Assembly (NCBI GenBank): GCA_031259605.1 | Contig: JAIRLE010000136.1 | Location: forward strand, 1-25,951 | DNA: 25,951 bases | Origin: Zoogloeaceae bacterium | GTDB lineage: Bacteria > Pseudomonadota > Gammaproteobacteria > Burkholderiales > Rhodocyclaceae | Direction: 5' to 3' | Part shown: positions 1 to 6,778 of the stretch, in pieces | Layout of the letters: each line of letters starts with the position of its first letter | Numbering within the stretch: the first letter of the stretch is position 1 | Position numbers and translations under genes: made by a program | The notes under the pieces: model-generated | The model's database searches: none | Seen by the model: the letters and a program-made list of their open reading frames with translations, nothing else | What the model was told of the DNA's origin: nothing

Positions 1-303
1 GTGATGGAAGCGACCGGTCGTCTCGAACACGAGGCGGCGCTGACCCTGTGCGCGGCGGAGCTGCCCGTCATGGTCATCAATCCCCGGCAGGCGCGTCGAT
101 TCGGCGAAGCGGCGGGGCATCTCTCCAAGACGGACGCCATCGACGCACGTTGCCTTGCTGATCAGGCGCATTGCCTCTACCACACCGACAAGCGAGACCG
201 TCTGTTCATGCGTCTGCCCAAAGAAGAACAGGAAACCCTGTTGGCTTGGGTGACGCGGCGCGCCCGACTGGTCGAGATCAAGGTGGCCGAACCGCATCGC
301 CTG
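1..303 (+). pseudogene. IS110-family transposase fragment (N-terminal DEDD domain part)
   Basis: Frame 1 is open from the window edge and reads as part of the N-terminal RuvC-like DEDD domain of an IS110-type transposase. The visible motifs are MEATG (the conserved Glu), INPRQARRF and SKTDAIDARCLA (a conserved Asp), followed by the L..W..RR..LVE helix. The first catalytic Asp and the true start lie outside the window. The GTG at base 1 is only an internal codon. Similarity stops near base 300, and the C-terminal Ser-containing Tnp20 domain is absent. The frame stays open to 567, but that tail is Arg-rich and looks non-coding. I read this as the remnant of an inactive insertion sequence. Family assignment is fairly secure; the exact right boundary is not. 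Confidence 0.75.
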
Positions 304-574
304 GCGGGTGCTCCCGTTGCGCGGCGAACCGGTCGCCGTGCAGGTGCTGTACCGCGTCGAGTCCGCGCAATGGGTAAGCGTCGAGTACATCAACGGCGGC
401 GTCGATCCCGGTGCGCAGGACTACAGTCCGGGCAGCGTACTGATCTCGGCAAATGCCGAAGCCGCGCAAAAGGACGCCGCAACCCTGGGCAAGGCGCTGC
501 GCTATTCCTTCGGGCGGGCCGGGCGCGGCTACAAGGAACGGTGGTGCATGTCCGCGCCCGTGCTTGAAACTTGA
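302..574 (+). pseudogene. Unidentified C-terminal coding fragment fused to the IS110 remnant
   Basis: Frame 2 is open across this stretch and ends at TGA 572-574. The translation has balanced, protein-like composition (for example LRGEPVAVQVLYRV and WVSVEYINGG), unlike the Arg-rich frame 1 translation of the same bases. It begins exactly where transposase similarity ends, with no convincing start or ribosome binding site. This suggests the 3' end of another gene truncated by the IS or by a deletion. I do not recognise the family. It could also be chance, so confidence that it is a former gene is only moderate. Confidence 0.35.
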
Positions 575-636
575 ATGGCACCGGACGGCAAATGACCGCG
601 CACAATAAAACCATCCTGAGGGAGGGCGAATGGTGA

Positions 637-801
637 TTTCCGCTCGCCTTCGTCAACAGCGAAGCACATCGCGCCGTGGCAATCCGGCGGTTCAGCTGCC
701 AAGAACGCTGGAGCAACCTGAAAGGCCGTCTGCTGCCGCATCGCTTCGATCCGGATCGTCTCCAGGGGTTTCCCTCGCCCGCTGCGGGAGAGGGTGGCTA
801 G
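637..801 (+). pseudogene. Unidentified short coding remnant running into a palindromic repeat
   Basis: Frame 1 is open between TGA 634-636 and TAG 799-801. It gives about 54 residues that look protein-like (AFVNSEAHRAVAIRRF, then QERWSNLKGRLLPHRFDP). The last dozen residues are encoded by the palindromic repeat that starts near 772, so the original C-terminus seems to have been replaced. There is no start codon context. It may be a decayed part of the same accessory gene as the 302-574 fragment, but I cannot show that. Family not recognised. Confidence 0.3.
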
Positions 802-904
802 CGCCGAGAGAGGGGCGGCGGCTCATCCCTGAACCGTGTTGTCCGGGGTGAATCGCCCCCTCATCCGCCCTCTGGGCACCTTCTCCCCCTGAAGGGGGAG
901 AAGG
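772..904. repeat. GC-rich palindromic repeat cluster
   Basis: There are two hairpins. Bases 772-794 form a five-plus-five bp palindrome (CCCTC/GAGGG outside, CCCGC/GCGGG inside, one mismatch). Bases 879-904 form a perfect 12-bp stem with a GA centre (CCTTCTCCCCCT against AGGGGGAGAAGG). The block between them, including CCCCTCATCCGCCC at 856-869, resembles the dispersed CCTTCTCCCC...GGGGAGAAGG palindromes common in proteobacterial intergenic DNA. Neither arm is followed by a T-run on either strand, so I do not call a terminator. The rest of 802-981 shows no gene; a 10-bp palindrome GAACCGGTTC sits at 940-949. Confidence 0.6.
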
Positions 905-981
905 AAAACCCAGCGCTTCCCACGACAATCCGAGAGCATGAACCGGTTCTCAGGACGATAAGCGTGACAGGGGCAGTGACG

Positions 982-1812
982 TTACTTCAACCCCAGCTTG
1001 CCGCGCAGGGTGGAGAGGTCTTCCGCCAGCTTGTTGATGGCGGCGGCCATTACCGTGCGATCCTTGTCGGTGAGCTTTTCGTAGGAAACGTAGCCCTTGC
1101 CGCCATTCGTCTCGTAAAGCTTGAGAATGTCATAGACAGTCTTGAAGTTCTTGTCGACCTCGGCCAGGAATTTGGCTTCCTTTTTTTCGATCAGCGGACG
1201 CACCAGTTCGACAATCTTGTAGGAACCGTCGGTATTGGCCTTGAAGTCCCACAGATCTACCTTGCTGTAGCGGTTTTCCTCGCCGGAAATCTTGGTGGCG
1301 GCCACTTCTTCCATCAGCACCGCGGCGCCGCCCACCACCACTTCAGGCGGGAAAGTCAACTTGCCGATGCGCGCTTGCAGTTCCTTTACATCGGCCAAGA
1401 GCTTGTCGGCGACCTGCTTCACGTCGCTGGCGCTGTTCTTCTCCCACAGGCTGTATTCGATGCGATGGAAACCGGGGAATTCCGGATCCTTTTCGGCGCC
1501 TTCGTAGTCGTCGGCGCGCGAGTCAATGGCCGCGTCCAGGTCGCTGAACAGTTCGGCAATCGGCTCGACGCGCTCGTAATACACACGGGTGGGCGCATAC
1601 AGCGCCTTGGCGCGCGCCACGTCGCCCGCCTTGACGGCGGCGACGAACTTGGCTGTTTCCCTGGCAAGTTGATCCACGTTCTCGCTGACATAGATCTTGT
1701 ACTCGGCGACCGGGCCGACAAGATCCAGCGGCGCGGACTGGGCAAGGGCGACGCCGCTTGCAACGCTGCCGGCCAGCAGGGCCATGGTGGGGATGAGGTG
1801 TTTGATGTTCAT
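982..1812 (-). CDS. efeO: EfeM/EfeO-type M75 (imelysin) periplasmic iron-uptake protein
   Basis: This 276-residue protein starts at ATG 1812, preceded by AGGAG nine bases upstream; the frame is open nine codons further. An N-terminal Sec signal peptide (hydrophobic stretch about residues 8-22, probable cleavage after ALA-Q) is followed directly by the M75 domain. The domain carries the HxxE metal motif as H116-R-I-E119 within GFHRIEYSLWE. It lacks the N-terminal cupredoxin domain of E. coli EfeO, so it is of the shorter EfeM type. In the EfeUOB system this protein is thought to bind iron in the periplasm and pass it to the FTR1 permease. It is the last gene of the operon, 53 bp after efeB. 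Since the first gene of the operon carries its own M75 domain, this is a second copy. Family assignment is secure; which M75 domain does the delivery is unknown. Confidence 0.9.
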   Translation of the reverse strand: MNIKHLIPTMALLAGSVASGVALAQSAPLDLVGPVAEYKIYVSENVDQLARETAKFVAAVKAGDVARAKALYAPTRVYYERVEPIAELFSDLDAAIDSRADDYEGAEKDPEFPGFHRIEYSLWEKNSASDVKQVADKLLADVKELQARIGKLTFPPEVVVGGAAVLMEEVAATKISGEENRYSKVDLWDFKANTDGSYKIVELVRPLIEKKEAKFLAEVDKNFKTVYDILKLYETNGGKGYVSYEKLTDKDRTVMAAAINKLAEDLSTLRGKLGLK

Positions 1813-1865
1813 GCTGGTAATCTCCTGGCTTATAGCCATTGGGTTTGAAAAAACGAAAAAACTGC

Positions 1866-3224
1866 TTAATGCGCCGGAGCGCGGACGGCGGCAATCAGCG
1901 CGCTGCCGAAATAATCACCTTCATGGGCCACACCCGGCAGGGTGAAGAAGTAGCCGCCGCCTACGGGCTTCAGGTATTCCTCCAGCGGCTCGCCGTCCAG
2001 ACGCCGTTGTACGGTGATGAAGCCCTTTTCCAGATCGGCCTGGTAGCAAATGAAGAGCAGCCCCTGGTCGAGCTGACCGTTCTTTGCCACGCCGTTGAAA
2101 TAGTTGAATGGACGGCGCAGGATGATATTGTCCTGTGTTTCCGGCGTACGGTCGTTGGCGAGGCGAATGTGCGAATCCAGCGGAGTTTTTTCGCCCTCCG
2201 GATCGCGGGTGTAGTCGGGTACGTCGGATTCCTTGGCGTACGGCTTGTCCAGCGGCGCGCCTGTTACCTTGGTGCGACCGATGAAAGCCTCCTGTTCCCA
2301 CAGAGGCGCACGGTCCCAGCGTTCGACGAAATTGCGGATGATGCGCACGGCCTGGTAACTGCCGCCCAGCGCCCAGGCGGGTTCATTCCGTTCCGGCCCG
2401 ACCCAGACGAGGTGATTCATCAATGCCTCGTCCCCCGCGTCTGGATTGGCCGATCCGTCGCGGAAACCGAGGAGATTGCGCGCGCTCTCCGCCAGACCGT
2501 CCGGGCCAGGCTGGATGACCGGCACATTGCCCTCCTGCATCCAGCGCAGCACCAGTTGATCAGCCAGGTTCTTGAGGATGTCGCGCAGGGCGTGTTGCGT
2601 GGTGTCCTGCGTGTTGGCGCAGATTTGCAGGTTCAGGTCGCCGTGGCAGAGGGCGGCGTCCAGCGCGTCGTTGGGAAAGCGCGTCATGCGGATAAGGCGT
2701 CGCGGCTTGTGCGGCTTGAGCCACGGCCTGTCCTCGAACAGCGAATTGCCCAGCGAGACGGTAATGGTGAGCGCGTCCGGCGGGATGTGCGGGCCAAGAA
2801 TGCCGGAATCGGCGGGCGGCAGACGCGGATCGTATTCCGGCGGCGTGCCGCCATGCGTCAGGAATATAGCGCGCTCCGTCAGCCGCCTGAAAAGGCGCTC
2901 CAGCGCGTCGGGCGTCTCGGCCAGCACGGAAAAACTGGCGATCATGCCATTGGCCGGACGCAGGTTGATGACGCCAGACTGGTGTTTGCCGAAGAAGGGA
3001 ACCCGATCCTCGGGCGAGGCGATGTTCGTCACCGGGGCATTGGTCACGTTGGTTTCGTGTCCGCCCAGACGGGAAGCGGCACCGACGCCGCCCATCCAGG
3101 CGGCCCCCAGCGCGGCGACGCCCATTTTGAGCGCCATGCGACGGTTGGTGGGCGCATCCGGGATACGCGTCCCCTTGCGCGCCGTGACGTCACGCGGGGC
3201 GGGAGTTTCCTGTTTTGTCATCAT
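1866..3224 (-). CDS. efeB: EfeB, Tat-exported DyP-type haem peroxidase of the ferrous-iron uptake system
   Basis: A DyP-family peroxidase of 452 residues from ATG 3224, which has AGGAAAA just upstream. An alternative ATG at 3266 would overlap the stop of the upstream gene as ATGA and add 14 residues. The N-terminus has a twin-arginine signal (NRRMALK with Arg28-Arg29, then a hydrophobic stretch), so the folded haem protein should be exported by Tat. Family landmarks are GFRDG at 253-257 (the GxxDG motif with catalytic Asp), SHIRLAN with the probable proximal haem His352, LRR near 370 and the C-terminal LEKGF/GGGYFF block typical of EfeB. In E. coli EfeB works with EfeU and EfeO at low pH, and is proposed to oxidise Fe2+ for FTR1-type import or to take iron from haem. 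It sits 38 bp after the permease fusion and 53 bp before the M75 gene. Confidence 0.93.
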   Translation of the reverse strand: MMTKQETPAPRDVTARKGTRIPDAPTNRRMALKMGVAALGAAWMGGVGAASRLGGHETNVTNAPVTNIASPEDRVPFFGKHQSGVINLRPANGMIASFSVLAETPDALERLFRRLTERAIFLTHGGTPPEYDPRLPPADSGILGPHIPPDALTITVSLGNSLFEDRPWLKPHKPRRLIRMTRFPNDALDAALCHGDLNLQICANTQDTTQHALRDILKNLADQLVLRWMQEGNVPVIQPGPDGLAESARNLLGFRDGSANPDAGDEALMNHLVWVGPERNEPAWALGGSYQAVRIIRNFVERWDRAPLWEQEAFIGRTKVTGAPLDKPYAKESDVPDYTRDPEGEKTPLDSHIRLANDRTPETQDNIILRRPFNYFNGVAKNGQLDQGLLFICYQADLEKGFITVQRRLDGEPLEEYLKPVGGGYFFTLPGVAHEGDYFGSALIAAVRAPAH

Positions 3225-3262
3225 GGTGGTTTTCCTGTGATGTGTGAAGGAATCGGCAAAGG

Positions 3263-5314
3263 TCATTGCAGACCCAGTGCCGGATTGATCTTTGCGAGCG
3301 TGTCGGCAAGCGCCCCCATCTTTTGCGCCAGTTCGCCGCGCTGCGCGTCGCTTATCCGCGCGTAGGACGGGAAGGCGTCCTCCACGCGCAGGGCGTCCAA
3401 AGCCTCATGCAAGGCTTGCAAGCGCTGGCGATGTTCTTCGGCCAGCGGGGCGTCGGCGGCGGAAAGCAGGGCGTCGAGCAACATCACGCTTTTTTCCATG
3501 CCTTCGAGATTGGCTTCGAGATCGGCCAGATCGCTTTGGGCATAAGGGTTTTCACTCTTGGCGATGGCGCCGTCGGCCAGACGCCGGGCTTGCCAGAGCG
3601 CGCTGCCGGCCAGGTCTTCGGGGCGCTGTTGCACACCTTCGCGCAGCCGCGCCTTGAGCGCCTGCGCATCTTCGGCCAGCTGCCGCGCGAAGGGTTCGAG
3701 TCCCTTGAAGCGACCATCCTTGAACAGTCCTTTTTCCAGACGGTGGAAACCGGTAAAGGCGGCATCCTCTTCGCGTTCCGCCAGGTAGTCGGCCTGCGGG
3801 TTGATACGCGACTGCAAATCGGCCATGCGCCCGACCACGGCCTCCATGCGTTTGTAGGGCGCGCGGGCGTCCAGCCAGAACTGGCGCGCGGATTTCAGAT
3901 CGCCAGCCGCAACGGCCTCGGAGAGCGCCTCCGTCTCACGGGCCAGCGCGTTCGACTGCAACACCAGGAAGACGCGCATTTCCGACAGGGGACCGATGAA
4001 GGACTGCACCGGAGGCCGCAGGCGCTCCGCTTCGGAAGCCTCGGTGCGCGTGACCTTCAACGTGCCGCGCGGATTGGTCAGCAGTCCGCAGGTAATGACG
4101 AATTCGCCCGGCCTCAACTTGACGGTCAGGAACGAATGAAATCCCGGCGCGATGTTTTCGCGTTCGGCCAGCACCATCACGCCGTCGAGAATCTCCCATT
4201 CCAGGGTGCGGCGCGAGGCGTTGTGGATCTCGAACGTGGTTGTCCCCGCCGGCACGACGAAATCCAGCGGTTCGCAAGTCTGGTCGTTGATGACCACCTT
4301 GTGCGTATCGCCGCGTTGCGGGCCTTCCGCCGTGCGCGTCGCCTGTACGAACAGCCACAGGGAAAGCGCGACCAGCGTAGCCGAGCCAAAGAGCGCCAGA
4401 TGCACGAAACGGGCGGGTGCGGGAACACTCCCGGCACCAGTTGGCGTGGGTTCGGTGGTGGATGTGGTTTGCGCAACCGGCGCGGCCTCCACAACCGCAC
4501 TGGCGCGCGGGCGCAGGAATAGCGCCAGTGCCGGAATCAGATACAGAAACCAAGCCAGCACCTCGCCCCAGGCGGGCGACTCGTGATAGCCCAGCAGTCC
4601 CGAAAGCACCGTGCCCGTCACGCTGGAATTGGAGAGCACACCGCTGAAATCGTATGCCACGCTCTGCATCAGGTTCCACACCCCAGCCTCATGCAGATTG
4701 CGCAGTACGCCGGAAAGGAGACCGGCGGCCACCAGCAGGATGAACATGCCCGTCCATTTGAAGAATTTCGCCAGATTCAGCCGCACACCGCCCCAGTAGA
4801 TGCCCAACCCCAGGAGCACCGCCACCGCGATGCCGCCAAGCGCGCCCGATGGCGCGACCCAGCCGGGGCTTTGCTGGAAGATGGCCAAGAGGAAAAAGAC
4901 GGATTCCAGTCCTTCGCGCGCCACGGCGAAGAACGCCATGCCCATCAGCGCCCAGGTCGCGCCCCTGTAGTCACTCGCGCCGCCGCCGATGGCCGCATCC
5001 ACGGAGCCGAGCAATTGCGCCTTGATCGAGTGTGCCGCCCCGCGCATCCAGAACGCCATGTATGTAAGCACGCCCACCGCCACCAGCCCGATGACGGCCT
5101 CGAACAATTCCTGGGCTTTTTGTGGAAACTCGTGCCCAGTCATCAGCACGGCCGCACCCATGAAAATCGACATGGCCACCGCCAGCAACACGCCGACCCA
5201 AACAGTCGGCAGCCAGCGCGCGCGGCCCGTCTGATGGAGATAACTGGCGATGATGCCGACGATCAGGGCGGCTTCCAGCCCTTCGCGCAGCATGATGAGG
5301 AAAGGAACGAACAT
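3263..5314 (-). CDS. efeU: FTR1 iron permease fused to cupredoxin and M75 domains (EfeU-EfeO fusion)
   Basis: 683 residues from ATG 5314, with AAGGA upstream; a TTG five codons earlier is possible. Residues 1-270 are a multi-spanning FTR1/EfeU permease with the two REGLE iron-binding motifs at 10-14 and 133-137. A Pro/Thr/Ala-rich linker (about 275-300) and an extra transmembrane helix (about 304-325) lead to a cupredoxin domain (about 331-423) very like the EfeO N-terminus: TCEP, LEWEILDGVMV, ERENIAPGF and TCGLLTNP are all present. Residues 431-683 form an M75/imelysin domain with HxxE at H524-R-L-E527. So permease and periplasmic EfeO are one chain. By family knowledge, the cupredoxin and M75 parts bind and perhaps oxidise iron beside the channel. 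It is the first gene of the operon. The reading frame is continuous across all junctions, so this is a true fusion and not a broken gene pair. Confidence 0.93.
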   Translation of the reverse strand: MFVPFLIMLREGLEAALIVGIIASYLHQTGRARWLPTVWVGVLLAVAMSIFMGAAVLMTGHEFPQKAQELFEAVIGLVAVGVLTYMAFWMRGAAHSIKAQLLGSVDAAIGGGASDYRGATWALMGMAFFAVAREGLESVFFLLAIFQQSPGWVAPSGALGGIAVAVLLGLGIYWGGVRLNLAKFFKWTGMFILLVAAGLLSGVLRNLHEAGVWNLMQSVAYDFSGVLSNSSVTGTVLSGLLGYHESPAWGEVLAWFLYLIPALALFLRPRASAVVEAAPVAQTTSTTEPTPTGAGSVPAPARFVHLALFGSATLVALSLWLFVQATRTAEGPQRGDTHKVVINDQTCEPLDFVVPAGTTTFEIHNASRRTLEWEILDGVMVLAERENIAPGFHSFLTVKLRPGEFVITCGLLTNPRGTLKVTRTEASEAERLRPPVQSFIGPLSEMRVFLVLQSNALARETEALSEAVAAGDLKSARQFWLDARAPYKRMEAVVGRMADLQSRINPQADYLAEREEDAAFTGFHRLEKGLFKDGRFKGLEPFARQLAEDAQALKARLREGVQQRPEDLAGSALWQARRLADGAIAKSENPYAQSDLADLEANLEGMEKSVMLLDALLSAADAPLAEEHRQRLQALHEALDALRVEDAFPSYARISDAQRGELAQKMGALADTLAKINPALGLQ

Positions 5315-5334
5315 GGCAGTCCTTGACAACCTTC

Positions 5335-5353
5335 AGGAATGAGAATGCTTCCC
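5335..5353 (-). promoter_or_regulatory. Possible Fur-like operator in the efe leader
   Basis: The 19 bases match the GATAATGATAATCATTATC Fur consensus at about 11 positions, best in AATGAGAAT. The site lies between the predicted transcription start and the permease ATG, where Fur binding would repress. Iron control is expected for efe genes, but the match is weak and could be chance. Confidence 0.25.
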
Positions 5354-5377
5354 AGAATAATTCCTGTTCATGGATGG

Positions 5378-5406
5378 ATGGTAAGGAGTGCGCGTTCACG
5401 TGTCAA
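5378..5406 (-). promoter_or_regulatory. Sigma70-like promoter for the efe operon
   Basis: Read on the minus strand: a perfect TTGACA (-35, bases 5406-5401), a 17-nt spacer, then TACCAT (-10, bases 5383-5378, four of six consensus positions). Transcription would start near 5370, about 55 nt ahead of the permease ATG. Confidence 0.6.
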
Positions 5407-5441
5407 GCGCCTGGAGGACAGAGCGCTCGCCCTGTCTTTTG

Positions 5442-5528
5442 TCATGACATGGGCGCGGGCACGGCAAACCACAGTCCCGGCGCGGTCAGAAGGCCGCCCA
5501 GATTGACGGCAAGGATGGCGTGTTTCAT
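5442..5528 (-). other. Tiny hydrophobic open frame downstream of yebC, doubtful
   Basis: An ATG-started frame of 28 codons encodes a hydrophobic peptide (MKHAILAVNLGG, then LWFAVPAPMS). The frame is open a further 14 codons upstream to a TGA. There is no clear ribosome binding site. It could be a small membrane peptide, the end of a lost gene or chance. Apart from this and the efe promoter, the yebC-efe gap (5315-5570) shows nothing I can name. Confidence 0.15.
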
Positions 5529-5570
5529 CGCGGGGGCAAGCAGCGAGGGTTCAATGGGGGCGGAATATGG

Positions 5571-6296
5571 TCACACATCAAAGACCGCGGTCGTGTAGAT
5601 GTCCTGCACATCATCGAGATTTTCCAGAGCGTCCAGGAGTTTTTGCATCCTGGGGGCATCGTCGCCGGAAAGTTCGCTTTCGGATTCCGGCTTCATGGTG
5701 ACTTCGCCGAATTCCGCCTTGAATCCGGCGGCTTCCAGCGCGTCTTTCACCTGGATGAAATCGCCGGGCGCGGTGAGGATTTCGATGGAACCGTCGTCGT
5801 TGGCGAGCACGTCCTGCGCGCCCGCTTCGATGGCGGCGTCCATCAATGCCGCTTCGTCCGTGCCGGGAGCGAAAATGAGCTGGCCGCAGTGTTTGAACTG
5901 GAAGGCTACGCAACCATCCGTACCCATGTTGCCGCCGTGTTTGGCAAAGGCGTGGCGCACCTCGGCCACGGTGCGGGTCTTGTTGTCGGTCAGGCAATCC
6001 ACGATCACCGCCGCGCCGCCGATGCCGTAGCCTTCGTAGCGGATTTCCACGTATTCCACGCCTTCCAGTTCCCCCGTGCCTTTCTTGATGGCGTTGTCGA
6101 TCTTGTCCTTGGGCATGTTCTGTCCCTTGGCCTTGTCGACCGCCATGCGCAGGCGGGGATTGAAGGCGATGTCGCCGCCGCCCATTCTGGCGGCGACGGT
6201 GATTTCCTTGGCAACCTTTGAAAAAGCCGCGCCGCGCTTTTCATCCTGGCGTCCTTTGCGGTGCTGGATGTTGGCCCATTTGCTGTGTCCGGCCAT
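5571..6296 (-). CDS. yebC: YebC/TACO1-family translation factor
   Basis: A 241-residue protein, the usual family length, starting at ATG 6296 with GAGGT six bases upstream. The N-terminus MAGHSKWANIQHRKG with the following QDEKRG is the family signature. GYGIGGAAVIVDCLTDN and the GGNMGTDGCVAFQF block, close to the common GGxLGxxGSVxxxF form, are also clear. YebC proteins were long annotated as DNA-binding regulators. Bacterial and mitochondrial (TACO1) members are now linked to relief of ribosome stalling, notably at proline-rich stretches. In many bacteria yebC sits beside ruvC; here it is alone, divergent from a lipoprotein gene and convergent with nothing. Confidence 0.95.
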   Translation of the reverse strand: MAGHSKWANIQHRKGRQDEKRGAAFSKVAKEITVAARMGGGDIAFNPRLRMAVDKAKGQNMPKDKIDNAIKKGTGELEGVEYVEIRYEGYGIGGAAVIVDCLTDNKTRTVAEVRHAFAKHGGNMGTDGCVAFQFKHCGQLIFAPGTDEAALMDAAIEAGAQDVLANDDGSIEILTAPGDFIQVKDALEAAGFKAEFGEVTMKPESESELSGDDAPRMQKLLDALENLDDVQDIYTTAVFDV

Positions 6297-6336
6297 GATG
6301 TACCTCGATGCTCTGCAAGCGTTGATGGAGCATTGG

Positions 6337-6345
6337 ATTCTAGCA
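6337..6345 (-). promoter_or_regulatory. Extended -10 promoter for yebC
   Basis: On the minus strand TGC-TAGAAT forms an extended -10 element (five of six bases of TATAAT, plus TG) about 40 bases ahead of the yebC ATG. I see no good -35, which is acceptable for extended -10 promoters. Confidence 0.4.
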
Positions 6346-6381
6346 TTCGCCGTCAGGGCGTCCGTATGCCCGGCAAGGCGG

Positions 6382-6387
6382 TATACT
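6382..6387 (+). promoter_or_regulatory. -10 element for the small lipoprotein gene
   Basis: TATACT matches five of six consensus bases and lies 30 bases before the ATG at 6417. The -35 region is poor. It shares the 120-bp divergent intergenic space with the yebC promoter. Confidence 0.35.
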
Positions 6388-6416
6388 GCGCGCACGAATT
6401 GTCCATGGAGGAAAAA

Positions 6417-6668
6417 ATGAAGACCGCATCATGGAAAACGGCGCTGTGCTCCAGCGCCCTGTTGCTCTCCGCCTGTGGCGTGGAAGTGTTGACCACGACA
6501 GCCACCGTGGGCGAACTGAAGGCCGAGGAGGCCAGGAACGCCCAACGGCAAATGGAAAAAATGCAGGAAAACCTGAAGGAAATACAGGCGCTTTCGGCGC
6601 AACACGAAGCCGCGCTGGAAGCCGCCATCGCCGCCCGACCGCCCAGTCCCCCGCCTGAAGCGGAATGA
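6417..6668 (+). CDS. Small coiled-coil lipoprotein, function unknown
   Basis: 83 residues from ATG 6417, chosen because GGAGG lies five bases upstream; an ATG at 6405 is in frame but would overlap that site. Residues 1-19 are a lipoprotein signal with lipobox LSAC, so Cys20 would be lipidated after signal peptidase II cleavage. The mature part (VGELKAEEARNAQRQ onward) is a single charged amphipathic helix rich in Glu, Gln and Ala, probably a coiled coil, ending in a Pro-rich tail. Its architecture recalls Lpp-like or small envelope lipoproteins, but I see no family signature. Position +2 after Cys is Gly, which does not signal inner-membrane retention, so the outer membrane is likely. It lies 110 bp upstream of smc, with no obvious functional link. 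Confidence 0.8.
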   Translation: MKTASWKTALCSSALLLSACGVEVLTTTATVGELKAEEARNAQRQMEKMQENLKEIQALSAQHEAALEAAIAARPPSPPPEAE

Positions 6669-6778
6669 TCCCGGATGATGCCGCCCGCATCCGATGCCGA
6701 CGATTCGGTGTAACGCCATCGCCGCAAGCTGCAATTTTCCCTTTCCAAATGCGGACAAACCCTGACGCCTGATCCTTG

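Noticed and set aside
879..904. Perfect 12-bp hairpin as terminator of the efe operon
   Set aside because: No T-run follows on the minus strand and it lies about 80 bases past the efeO stop; better explained as a repeat.
964..1848. 294-codon plus-strand open frame opposite the M75 gene
   Set aside because: It mirrors efeO codon for codon in a GC-rich gene and has no family features; the minus-strand protein is clearly EfeM-like.
1839..3365. 508-codon plus-strand open frame opposite efeB
   Set aside because: Antisense shadow of efeB with Arg/Gln/His-rich composition and no start signal.
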